Source: Arachnopeziza araneosa
Taxonomy: Eukaryota; Ascomycota; Leotiomycetes; Helotiales; Arachnopezizaceae
Direction: 5' to 3'
Length of the DNA: 64,000 bases
Assembly (NCBI GenBank): GCA_003988855.1
Contig: QYAI01000045.1
Coordinates: forward strand, 102,818-166,817
The translations under genes and the position numbers were made by a program. The stretch's first letter is position 1, and every line of letters starts with the position of its first letter. The notes under the pieces were generated by a model that saw only the letters and a list, made by a program, of their open reading frames with translations, was not told the origin of the DNA and searched no databases. Below, piece by piece: positions 12,801-24,236 of this stretch.

Positions 12801-15162
12801 AGATGAAGTCCAAGTTCAAGCATGAAGATGTAAGCGATGACGAAGATGGAGATGGAGTTACGACGGGACCATCTCATCCTAGCATGGAATCAGAGTCCCC
12901 ACGAACTCCAAGCGATGAAAGTGCTCCAAAGACCGAAAGTACATCGAAAACAGAAGGCTTTACAGGGCCGCCACCTCCTCCACCACCTCCACCCCCGATA
13001 CCTGGACAAACGCCTGGATTTAATGGACCAGCCCCCCCGCCTCCGCCGCCTCCTCCTCCGCCGCCTCCTATGCCAGGGAAGATTGGTATGCCGCCGCCGC
13101 CACCTCCTCCACCCCCTCCAATGCCTGGTAAACTTGGAATGATGCCCCCACCTCCACCGCCTATGCCTGGTAAAATCTCTGGCAATTTCCTAGCATCTCA
13201 GCCTACATACGCCGCTGTACCAACTCTTGGCTTACCAGTAGCACGACCAAAGAAAAAGCTTAAGGCTCTTCATTGGGAGAAGGTCGACGCACCGATGACT
13301 ACCCATTGGGCTGCCCATGCTCCAACAGCAGCTGACAAAGAAGAGAAATACGCTGAACTCACGAGAAAAGGTGTTCTTGATGAAGTCGAGAAGCTCTTCA
13401 TGGCAAAGGAGATCAAGCAGCTTGGTGGAGCAACTAGCAAGAAATCTGAAAAGAAACAGATCATCTCAAGTGACCTTATGAGAAACTTCCGTAAGTACAG
13501 AATAATAGAACTATAAAGCACACGCTAACACCTGCAGAAATCTCTCTTGCCAAGTTCTCCGCATATTCGGTAGAGAAGATCGTACAAATGATCATCCACT
13601 GTGACAAGGAAGCTCTAGATAACAACGTCGTTATGGAATTCTTACAGAAGGAAGACATGTGCAATGTGCCTGAGAATACAGGCAAGTTGATGGCTCCGTA
13701 CAGCAAGGACTGGACTGGACCAGATGCCAACAAGGAGAATCGTGAAATGGATCCTTCAGAACTTACTCGTGAAGATCAGATCTACCTCCAAACCGCCTTT
13801 GAGCTTCACCATTACTGGAAGTCAAGGATGCGGGCACTTTCGCTTACAAGAACATTCGAAAATGAGTATGACGAGGTCTCTAATAAGCTGAAGCAAGTGG
13901 TACTAGTATCTGAATCGTTGCGGGACTCCGTTGCGCTCATGAACGTTCTCGGCTTGATCCTCGACATTGGTAATTACATGAACGATGCAAACAAACAAGC
14001 AAGTGGATTCAAATTAAGTTCTTTGGCTCGCCTTGCTATGGTTAAGGATGACAAAAATGAGTCAACATTTGCCGATCTTGTGGAACGTATCGTCCGAACC
14101 CAATATCCAGAATGGGAAGGCTTCACTGATGATATCGGCGGCGTGATTTTAGCGCAGAAACTCAACGTTGAACAGCTTCAGCAAGACGCCAAACGCTATA
14201 TCGAGAATATCAAGAACGTCCAGATGTCACTTGACTCTGGTAACCTCAGCGACCCCAAGAAATTCCATCCTCAAGATCGAGTCAGCCAGATTGTCCAGCG
14301 ATCAATGAAAGACGCTCGTCGGAAAGCTGAACAGATGCAATTGTATCTTGAAGACATGGTCCGCGTTTATGACGACATAATGATATTCTATGGCGAGGAT
14401 CCATCTGATGACAATGCTCGACGCGATTTCTTCTCGAAACTCGCTATCTTTGTTCAAGAGTGGAAGAAATCACGAGAGAAGAATATGGCGCTCGAAGCTA
14501 TGCGGAAGCGGAACGAGCAATCTATGAAGCGCAAGCAAGCTCAACTCAAATCTGGATCATCGGATGGCAGTACACCACCCTCGCCTATATCTACTGGAGC
14601 AATGGATTCATTGCTTGAGAAATTAAGAGCCGCAGCCCCACAAGCAAGGGATCAACGTGACAGAAGGAGAAGAGCGAGGTTACAAAACCGACACCAAGTC
14701 CGTGTTGCTTCAGGACAACATATTCCCGACGCGGACGAAATTCCTGAGATGGAAGAGGGATTGAAGAGTCCCGAAAGTACCAGCACTGATGGCCCTCTTA
14801 GTCCTGCTCTAGTTGAAGCCGATGAAGACGATGTCGCTCAGCGTGCGGCTCTTCTGTTACAAGGAATGCGAGGCACAGAAGGAGCAGATGATGGAGAGGG
14901 CACTGACCGCCGAGAATCTCAGCGACGATCCAGGCGACGTGAAAATGCCGATGAAGAGCGCAAGGCGCGAAGGCGGCGGAGAGAAAAAGCCTCAAGCACG
15001 AGTGAAAACCCAACTGAAGGTGATACTACTCTGGAAGATCAGTCATTCACAGGAAATATGGATGTTGATACCGAAGAAAAAGATAAGATCCCAACCCCAA
15101 CAACGGTGATTAGCCCGCCGACCCCGGAAGGGAGTGAGAAGAAGCCAATAGAGCTTGATTAG
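9884..15162 (+). CDS. sepA: Diaphanous-type formin (SepA/Bni1 family)
   Basis: Exons 9884-13490 and 13538-15162 (47-nt intron) encode 1743 aa, the usual size for fungal SepA. The start is the ATG in ACCATGT. In order: a disordered Ser-rich N-terminus (1-270), a GTPase-binding/FH3 armadillo region (about 280-740), a coiled coil (about 740-860, rich in EEQAQVIDIQRRQ-type heptads), an FH1 region of proline runs separated by GKIGM-like spacers (about 1027-1100), FH2 starting near KKKLKALHWEKVD (about 1122) to about 1545, and a DAD motif MDSLLEKLRAA followed by a basic DRRRRARL cluster near residue 1560. Family role: Rho-regulated nucleation of actin cables at hyphal tips and septa. MDSLLEKL plus the basic patch is the classical autoinhibitory tail. 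Only one formin is expected in most filamentous ascomycetes. Confidence 0.95.
12967..13180 (+). repeat. Proline-codon repeats encoding the formin FH1 domain
   Basis: Consecutive blocks of CCx codons are separated by repeated PMPGK-type spacers. These are profilin-binding tracts. The unit similarity makes this stretch prone to length variation by slippage. Confidence 0.85.
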
Positions 15163-16147
15163 AAATTTTATTAATCAGCGTGGGGATGAATTATGGGATT
15201 TTTAATGTTTATTACCTTCAATGCGGTCTCGCCTTCATGAATGACGGGAGAGCGTCGATTCTATGTATTTATGAATCGTTGGGCTGAAAGAGGTGGGTAT
15301 TCTCTAAAAGTGGAGCCGCGATGGATGGTGTATAGTCTGATGAGGTAGGATTGAACTGAGTTGGATGCAATGAGAAGAGGAGACATGTCACTTAGATGAA
15401 GCAGTCAGACGTTGTACGATGACAGAGAAAGGACGATGACGAGTTGATTGAACTTGTTTCTTCCTCTGCATAGCGTGCATATATAGGCGTTGGAACACGG
15501 AAGGAGTAGTATACCATAACTTGAATGGAATCTTTGATTTACATTGTTAATGCCTTCTGCATTGCTCTTTTCGTCTTGATACTCTGTTCATCTTCTCTAT
15601 TGGTGTGTCATCAAACTTATCAATAAGGGGTCGATCTGCTCGCTATTTACACTTTACTTTGGGAGCTAAGCGAGTAAATTCACAATAGAAAAGATGAGGC
15701 TAATTACCTAGGTACAGCTGCGCGAGGAAGTCCACACATGTTTCTCGAAATTTTGCTGTTCTATCTGTAACCAATTGCTTTCTCATACTCACAGCGCATT
15801 CTAAGAGTCAACCTATTATTCATGTTTGAGGATCTGCATTCAAAGGCTCTGTTGGAGAAGCACACCTATGACTGTAGGAGATTTCACCGGAAGGCGTTCT
15901 CTATCTTGGTGGCTGAAGTTGTGTGACATTAAGCAAATCATATCGTTCGCTTGGCCGCAAAGACTTGTCTTTGCAATATTTTGATGTCCGTATCAAGCCA
16001 CCACAATTATCCATGCATGCCAAGTGCCTGGATGGCTCTTGCTGGGTTCTTATATTCGCAAAAGGTCCACCTGAGACGTTGTCTTTACCGGACATTTTTT
16101 TGATACAGTTGTGGCATTTAGAGGTTTTATTCGTTTCCACGAACGTT
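15163..16147. other. Intergenic region downstream of the formin
   Basis: Formin 3' flank and the upstream flank of the HET pseudogene. Short open frames near 15900-16140 show no domain. Nothing else is recognised. Confidence 0.5.
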
Positions 16148-18401
16148 ATGGCGCTCTGTTTGGAATGTCAGAACATATTCGGTCAACCAGATGCGCACAA
16201 GAAGATCTCTTCATCAGCAGGCCTTGAATTTACTCGTAGTCCAAACAGTATCCTATCCAAAGCGGTTGGGGGATGTTCGCTTTGTCGAGAATTGCTGTTT
16301 AATGGGAATAAGCTGGGAGTTTCTGTTGATTCTACCATACCCAAATGGCCGATCGATGAGTGGATGAGGGCAATCGAGCAAATACAAGTCGAAGTTCTTC
16401 CCCAACCTTAACCTAGACATCGCTCTTGATTGTCTGCTCTCTTCAGTCGAAGAAATAAACCATCTGGATCCAACTCATCGGACCCCAAGCCACCATTCGT
16501 TCTTACTTTCAATATCAAACAATACGACTCAGGCGAAGGACTAATTCAAATATTTCGCACGCACTCTGACAATGAGACACTTCTCGAGATTAATATTTCA
16601 TCGTTTGCAGTTAGCACTTTTGAGCTTTCAGCTTGCTCAGGTACGTTCTTGCTGTCTGTGCTGATTCCCTCCCGTCAGAATATGACTGGAAGTAGATGAT
16701 CTCGCCGCGAAAACCGTTCACCATAGACTGCCAAATTGTGACGTCCAAAGTGACGCAACCTATACTTCTATACACCACTGGCTTTCGGAATGTGATCAGA
16801 ATCACACTATCTGCCAGAATATTGGAGGAAACCTCGACAGAGATAAAATGCGGCCGAGTAGGGTTCTCAAAGTCTCTCCCGCTGGGATAACACCAGAAAT
16901 TGTCCGGCTTTATCAAGTTGAAGACGAACACTTGGTTTATGCCGCTCTAACTTATTGCTGGGGTGCAGACCAACCAAATAAATTGACGACTACAAACATC
17001 GATTCATACCTGAAAGGCATCAATTTGAACTCGCTGCCTCGGAGTATACAAGATGCTATCGAGGTTACTCGAAAGCTTGGCCTCGAATATTTATGGATCG
17101 ATGCCATGTGTATTCTTCAAGATTCCGGTGATGATTAACTGCACGAGATGGCTAGAATGCAGTTTATATACATGAATGCTTACATCACCATATCAGCAAG
17201 CTGTGCAAAAACCTGCAATGATGGCTTTTTGTCGCCTCGAGATCCTGTTCTAAACGCAAGGGAAGTGTGTTTTCCATTCTGTAATGAGGAAAGCGAGATG
17301 GGCACCATAACACTCACGCCTGTTAACAATCCAGATGGGGTCTTTCCCGACCACAGTCTTAATCCGGAGCCAATAAATTCGCGCGCATAGTGCATGCAGG
17401 AGGGCTTCATGTCTCCTAGAATGCTCATCTATAGCACTACACAACTCTTCTGGCTCTGTCCTCTTACCTGGGGAAAAGATGGGGGGAGAATCTCAAAGGC
17501 AATGTACTTTAGAAGTGCTTCAAGCTGGCCTATAGTGCAGATATCCCACCAACAGACCTCTCTCTCTTCGGACTCTCTCGTCACCAATGACTTTGGATTG
17601 GATTGGTATCGTACGGGAGTACACTCTACGAGGTATTACAGTTTCTTCCGACAAGCTGCCAGCATTATCTAGTCTTGCAGCCTATTTCTCCGAGCGCTTG
17701 CAAGATAGATACCTGGCAGGCCTGTGGATGAAAACGCTCAGGGAGAATCTTTGCTGGTTTTGCGATAGGGCTAGCAACAGCCAGGCTTTTGGACCTGGTC
17801 GAGAGTGGCTCAGATGTCCAGCGAGATGGCGAGCTCCTTCGTGGTCATTTTTGGCGGTAGATGGGTGCGTTGATTTCAAACGTGACGACGGCACATCTGT
17901 ATCATGTGATCCTTTCAAGGGCGAGGATCGGTGTCCTGAGTGTGTCATTCTTAGCTGTGAGATTGAACTAAAGGATCCTCGAGTGCCTTTCGGGGAGGTT
18001 TAGAAACATGGGACTCTCAAAGTAAGAGGTCGATTTTGGAAGTGCGTGCAGGAAAATGGGTAAAGTTGTTGGAGAATGATGAGAACACTTGGGGGCCAAT
18101 CTGGTTTGTTGGCGGCGATCTTGATATAATTTTGCATTTCGACACCTGGGAGGAAGATAAGTCGCACTATTGGGAGGGGGTGATCAAGACCGCCTATGGT
18201 GATTTGGATCGATGGACTCCTCTATCACTCTTGTTCCTTTTTCAGCGACGAATTCGCAAGTATATGTTCCAGCAATGGGGCCTTATTCTTGTCAGGCTTC
18301 CAAATGGAAAGTACCATCGAGTGGGATATTTTGAAGGCCAAGACAATTTTCCAGTGCAGTTCATGGAAAATGGGACTACCAGAGAGATAGAGATTATCTA
18401 G
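16148..18401 (+). pseudogene. Decayed HET-domain (heterokaryon incompatibility) gene
   Basis: Successive frames together spell a HET protein. An N-terminal Cys-rich start (MALCLECQNIFG...GGCSLC) is followed by the HET core YAALTYCWGADQ...LPRSIQDAIEVTR...YLWIDAMCILQDS at 16900-17130, then MARMQFIYMNAYITISAS...CNDGFLSPR and the C-terminal CPARWRAPSWSF...YHRVGYF. The frame is interrupted by TAA at 17136-17138, TAG at 17388-17390 in a context where RAW is usual, and TAG at 18001-18003. There are also frameshifts near 16410, near the G-run at 17479 and near 18040. Some gaps could be introns, but no splice choice removes the stops inside conserved blocks. HET proteins trigger cell death on fusion of unlike hyphae; such genes are often expanded and often decayed. 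Confidence 0.82.
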
Positions 18402-18850
18402 AAAGAGCATACACTCAACAAGCCGCAAAATAGTGTCAGACTTATCTCCTTGTTTCTGAGAGCTTCATCATGGACAGTCATGTGACTGATAGATTATTCT
18501 AGGGTACATATTATTCGTTTTACTGAGTTTCTGGGATCTTCAATTGATGGAGTATCGGACTCATGTTGATTTGGAAGCACAATAATCAACAATCCTCAAA
18601 ATGACGCCGTGTCAGGTGATACGTCTGATGCTGGAGTTTGCTCGAATTTAGCCGCAATGCTCTGATTTCTCCGGCACTTTCAAGCTCCCCGCTACAAACC
18701 CAGCATATATGCAGGCGAGGTACAGCAGACACCAGCCCACCATTCATGAGCTATAAAGGCCAGAAGGTAAGTTATGTAGGTAAGTATCTCTCCACTTCTA
18801 TCTCTCATTCTCTCTGCCCAGACATCTCTGGACTCTCCTACCCTCTCATC
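18402..18850. other. Promoter region of the DUF2264 gene
   Basis: No gene is seen. From about 18785 to 18850 the plus strand is C/T-rich, ending directly at the ATG, a common fungal core-promoter and leader feature. Confidence 0.5.
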
Positions 18851-20895
18851 ATGGCATCAGAACACAAGCAATTGGTCCTTGGCTACAATGGCATTCACCC
18901 TTTCTCCCAAGTCCACATTACAGACCGCACTTCGGTACAAGAGCTCCTCAAGACCCTCCTCGACCCCCTCGAGCCGCACTTCTCCCCGCTAAAGGCCCGC
19001 GTACGCGCCCCTGGCGGCACGGCAGTCCGCTTCGATAACACGGCCGCCGAAGTCGAGGGCATATGGCGACCGGGTTGGGGATTGGCTGCTCTGCTGGCCG
19101 GCGGAGGAGAATATCGTGGGACGAGCTGGTGGGTGGATGGCATCAAGGCCGGGACGGATCCGGAAAGTCCCGAGTATTGGGGTGATCCAAGGGATAATGA
19201 TCAGAGAATGGTGGAGATGTGTCCTATGGGCTTCACGCTGGCGGTTGCGCCGGTGTTTTGGGAGTCGTTGAACGAGAAGGAGAGGGGTAATGTGGAGAAG
19301 TGGTTGGGAAATTCAATTAATGAAAAGAAGTATGCATGTGGTTACTCTTTTTGCCTCAATTGCTGATGGGTTCCAGTATGCCAAATACCAATTGGCTTTG
19401 GTTTCGAGTTTTTGCTAATCTTGGATTGAAGAAGAACGGTGGGAAATACTCCCAGGAAAAGATCGAGCAGGACATCATTCATCTGAATTCTTTCTTCCGT
19501 GGAGAAGGTTGGTCAAATGATGGCCCTGAAGGAGTTTGGCAGCAGGACTACTATAGTGGTAGTTTCGCTATCCAGTTTTTACAACTGCTATATGCCAAAT
19601 TGGCTGGGGCCGAGGATCCAGCAAAAGCTGCGGAGTTCAAGAAGAGAGCTCAAGATTATGCTCTGGATTTCATCCATTACTTCGATGAGGAAGGCAGAGC
19701 TACACCATTCGGGAGAAGTGTGGGATATCGCTTCGCCATGGCATCTTTCTGGGGAGCGCTTGCCTATGCGGATGTGGAGCTTCCAGCACCACTTACTTGG
19801 GGGATAGTGAAAGGTCTCTTGTTGAGGAATTTCAGGTGGTGGCAGACCCAGAATGAAATCTGGAGCTCAACAGGAACTTTGACTGTTGGGTATTGCTTTC
19901 CCAACATGTACATGGCGGAAAACTATAATTCCCCACAAAGTCCAATGTGGGCTTGTCTGGCGTTCATATGTCTAGCTGTTCCTCAAGACCATCCATTCTG
20001 GACATCTGAAGAAGAACCATACCCCACCGCGAAGCTTCAGGAGGTCAAGGCCTTGAAACATCCTGGTCATATCATCAGTTATCTTGGTGGTCACCGCCTC
20101 ATCCTCTCGTCTGGACAGGCTTGCAGCTATCCTATGAAAGGCACACATGCAAAGTATGGATCCTTTGCATATAGCAGCGCGTATGGGTACTCTGTACCTA
20201 CCGGCTGCTTTTCTCTTGAGCAATTCGCTCTGGCCTCTCAACTTGGTTTGTCCGATGATGGAGGAGAGATCTGGAAGCCTCGTCGTCTCTGTGAAGAAGC
20301 TGTCATTGAGACGCATGAAGGTCTTCCCGTGCTGAAATCAATCTGGAAACCATTCTCAGATGTTAAAATCAAGACATATCTGATACCACCTGTTGAAAGT
20401 ACGCCAAACTGGCACCTAAGAGTACATCAAATTGAAGCTGGACGGGAAGTAATGACAGCAGATGGATCATTCGCAATTTACAACGAAAGAAAGCCTGATG
20501 GGCGATATCTTAACCTCTACGACTCCAAGATATGTGAAGGCACTTTCCCCAAGATTATTGGCAATTATGATCTCAGCACCCCCGAAGGCTCTTCTCCAGG
20601 CTCGGTTGGTTCGTTCGCTGTTTCAAAAGGCGCAGTTGGTATCGTCGGCTTGGAACGAGGATGTCAAAGAACAGCCATGTTGGTGAACGCGGATCCTAAC
20701 TCAAATCTCGTAGAGAGCAGGACCGTCATCCCAACACTGCAACATACGATTAAGAAAGGTGAGACGGTGTGGTACGTGACGGCTGTCTATGCAAAGCCTT
20801 CAGGTGATAAAGTCGAACCATCGGCGTACCTCGACGGGTGGAACAAGAAGCCTGCTCTCCCCAAGTGGCTTTGCGACGAGATTTCTCCATTTTGA
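18851..20895 (+). CDS. DUF2264 family protein
   Basis: Exons 18851-19329 and 19377-20895 (47-nt intron, GTATGC...TTCCAG) encode 665 aa. The start is MASEHKQLVL, just after a pyrimidine-rich leader. The N-terminal half has GGTAVRFDNTAAEVEGIWRP, then NTNWLWFRVFANLGL, GEGWSNDGPEGVWQQDYYSG and GRSVGYRFAMASFWGALAY, the conserved all-helical part of DUF2264. The C-terminal half is beta-rich with HIISYLGGHRLILSSGQ. Family knowledge: DUF2264 proteins resemble alpha/alpha-barrel carbohydrate-active enzymes such as unsaturated glycuronyl hydrolases, but I know of no established reaction. No signal peptide is visible, so a cytosolic enzyme is likely. The next gene is a sugar/quinate-type transporter on the same strand, which would suit import and processing of a carbohydrate. 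Confidence 0.82.
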
Positions 20896-21744
20896 TGCTT
20901 AGAATTGGAAAAGACAAAAGTTCTTAGATGAGTAATAAGGGGCTTAATTTGACGTGCCCTAGTCCGAATTGGTAGCCGCTTGATTTTCATTTTGACGTCG
21001 CTAAGTGGTTCAAGACACTATCTCCACGGTCCGAATGGAAGGCCACTATCTGAAATCTAGTCGTCTCATTTTCATGTGTTTCCGATTTCAAGCCGTCGAA
21101 AGGGTCTCCCTGTCATTGCAGCTGACCTCGTCAGCAGAATTACGAAGATATCACTCAATTGATCTATAGACCAGATTCTTGGGAAACGCAGAGCAACATC
21201 TTGTATATGCTGATTTCTCCTCAAGTTTATCCACCAGTAGAGTCTGGTAGGAATTGAGTACTGCGCCGCTTCTCCCGACCCCAGATCCTCCCCCGTCATA
21301 TCTCTATTGTCGCTTTGCCATTCCATCGGTCGCCTGGGTAAATAAAACCATCCCCTCCATGCGGGGCCCCAGTCCACTTGATGGAAACACACCAGATTGA
21401 GGCTACTCTTGTAGTACGTGATGTTTTCCCACCCAATTACGAAGCGGTTAATATGCCAGCAGCTTGTTTAAGTGAGCCGACCGGTAGAAGATCCTGGTTT
21501 ATCCGTCGAGCCAGAGCCGTCAATGAACGGGGATCGACATCAGCACCTGTCCCGGTCAAATGAATATCCTGGTGATATGGTGGACTGCACACCCTTTGGT
21601 CCAGCGGAGTCGGAATGGGTATATATATAGACTCGTCGCGATCTCCTCTTGCTCCGTTGAGTTGGAGCTTTGAGAGACGACACGTGCGGATTTTGAGGAA
21701 CAACCACCGGATCTGCTTTTGAGGTAACACGGACAACTGCAAAC
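20896..21744. other. Intergenic region between DUF2264 gene and transporter
   Basis: About 850 bp. Open frames on both strands (for example 21072-21392 minus and 21437-21742 minus) have no recognisable domain. A TATATATA element occurs near 21619-21628, about 120 bp before the transporter ATG, and is a plausible TATA element. Confidence 0.5.
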
Positions 21745-23961
21745 ATGGGGTTGCTACAAAAAGTGGTGAAGAATGAGGCGATGAAGAAGTGGGTGCTCTT
21801 TTTCTAGAAGCGGCGGTGCTTCATGAATGCTAATACGGAACAGTGATCCTCCTGAGATTTATGGTATGCTTGGATATGCGCAATCGAGGAAAGCTGGTGC
21901 TAATTGGTGATAAGGGTGGAGAGTTTTTGCTTTAGGTATGTTCTTTCTCGCTTTTCAAGTCTGCGAGAGGAAATGAACAAAAGTTCCTTTTTCGGCGGAT
22001 GATAGCATATGGGAGACGTTCGCTAATATGCTTTACAGCTTGCTCAGGTATGGTTCCAAATATTTAGCAGTGGGGAGAAATTCGCATGACGACAAATGTA
22101 TGAGAGGTCTTGGTGGGACGTCACTGACATTTTGAAGCTTGCTTTGGTGGGATGCTTTTCGGTTGGGATATTGGCTCCATCGGTGGAATCATTGTCATGG
22201 ACGCTTTCAAACGGTAAGCAAAGGAGAAAGCTCATAACATTGTGTTTGCTGATCTTCCTGAAGCGCCTACCACATCACTACTTCTCAAGCTGCAACTCTG
22301 AATAGCAACAGTAAGCTAGAAATCTAGGCTTTATTCAATGGTTCCTAACTTCGTAAAGTTGTCAGCACACTTCAAGGAGGATGTTTCTTTGGCTCTCTCG
22401 CTGCTTATTACATCGCGGATAGATGGGGACGAAAGGTGTGTTTGATAGCGATGAGAAAGGCATTGACTGACTCTGGGTAGCCCGCCTTGTTGCTCGCCTC
22501 TGGTATCACGATTATTGGTATCATTATACAATCTACCTCCGTTGGTCGGATAAATCAATTATACGTGGGACGCCTAGTTTCTGGATTGGGAGTTGGAGCT
22601 GCTAGTATGCTTACCCCTCTCTACGTAAGTTTTGTTTCCCACATGAGAGGACCAGACTGACCAGATTCCAGGTCAGCGAGAATGCTCCCCGTGCAATAAG
22701 AGGTGGCTTGACTGGACTTTATCAACTATTCATTGCATCTGGGACCATGCTTAGTTTCTGGATCAATTATGGAACCTACAACAATATCAAACCTGTCAAA
22801 ACCAACAATGCAACTTGGCAAATCCCACTTGCATTACAATCTCTCCCGGCTCTCGCCCTATTCTTGGGTATCTGCCTCTGCAACGAATCACCCCGGTGGC
22901 TCGCAAGACAAGATAACTGGGAGCAAGCGACCCATGTCCTCACCAAAGTAACCACCCTTCCAGCCGACCACCCATACGTGCAGTTGGAACTCCAAGAGAT
23001 GCGCGATCAGCTTGAAAATGAGCGTCACCTCATAGGCGGTGCCACCTTCTGGGATCTCCAGAAAGAGATGTGGTTAATCAAAGGGAACCGCAACCGTGCT
23101 CTCATCTCCATCGGCATAATGGTCTGCCAACAATTGACCGGCACAAACGCCATCAATTACTACGCACCCACCATCTTCCTCGACCTGGGCATCAAATCTG
23201 CCAACACGGGTTTATTCGCAACCGGCATCTACGGCGTCGTAAAAATGTGCACCTGTGCGGTCTTCCTCCTCTTCGCCGCCGACTCCCTTGGTCGTCGACG
23301 CTCCTTGCTCTGGACATCTATTGCCCAAGGCTGCGCCATGTTTGTTATTGGCTTCTACGTTCGTTTCGATCCCCCGGTAAAAGGTCATCCAATCCCTCCT
23401 GTAGGCTACTTTGCCCTGACCTGCATCTTCCTCTTTGCCGGCTTCTTCCAGTTCGGATGGGGTCCTTGCTGTTGGATCATCGTGTCTGAGATTCCCACTG
23501 CCAGGTTGAGAGCTATGAATGTAGCTCTCGCGGCGGCTACACAATGGCTGTTCAATTTCGTGGTTGCACAGGCGGTTCCCCATATGCTAGCTACGGTAGG
23601 CAGGGCGGGCTACGGCACGTATTTCATCTTTGGTAGTTTCTGCTTTAGCATGTTTTGGTTCGTGTGGTTTTTGATTCCTGAGACAAAGGGCATGAGTTTG
23701 GAGAGGTGAGTTTTTCATTCCCAGATGTCCTTTTGAGAAGAGGAGGGAGCTAATGATGATAGGATGGATGATATCTTTGGGGTTACGGAACTTGCCAAGA
23801 GCCATGGCGATGAGGAGCGTGCTCATGATGCTGGCTCGATGGAGAAGACGGACATGACGATTCATGAAACAACAGCGGATGTGCCTCGTGCTACTCCTGT
23901 GTCAGCACCTGTAGCAGAGCAGACTGAGAAATCAGAGAATACAGAGGAAGTGAAGATTTGA
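21745..23961 (+). CDS. MFS sugar/quinate-type transporter with micro-exons
   Basis: Ten exons: 21745-21788, 21844-21863, 21915-21935, 22039-22047, 22138-22213, 22264-22310, 22359-22435, 22481-22624, 22672-23705 and 23763-23961, giving 556 aa. The first exons assemble MGLLQKVVKNEAMKN-DPPEIYG-WRVFAL-ACSACFGGMLFGWD, the normal N-terminus of quinate/hexose permeases. Sugar-porter signatures follow: DRWGRK, GRLVSGLGVGAAS, PLYVSENAPRAIRGG, QQLTGTNAINYYAPTIF and PETKGMSLER. Twelve membrane helices are expected, with both ends cytosolic. Similarity is closest to fungal quinate/galacturonate-type permeases, but the substrate cannot be read from sequence. Introns crowd the 5' third while the last 1.2 kb has one intron. 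It lies downstream of the DUF2264 gene in the same orientation. Confidence 0.9.
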
Positions 23962-24236
23962 AGGATCGTGCAACTATTCTTTGAGTTTCACAGTCTACGA
24001 GCGATATAGCAAGTTAGGATAATCTGTATTTGATTTTGAAGAAAGAATCTAATACTCTTTTTAATGATAAGTTGCTTCCATCCCGAATGACCTGTCAGAA
24101 GCTGTTGTCAATGCTGTTTAGTGAAACGCCGTGAAAATCTTGAAGAAATGAGATAATGGATGAGTGATCGAAATAATACATCACGTTTTCCGACCCAGTG
24201 TCAACTGTCTCCATGATCTCTCGAATCCCAAAAGTT

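Noticed and set aside
12874..13185. Minus-strand open frame rich in glycine
   Set aside because: It is the antisense of the formin FH1 proline codons.
21072..21746. Minus-strand open frames upstream of the transporter
   Set aside because: No family resemblance, and they overlap the likely transporter promoter with a TATA-like element.
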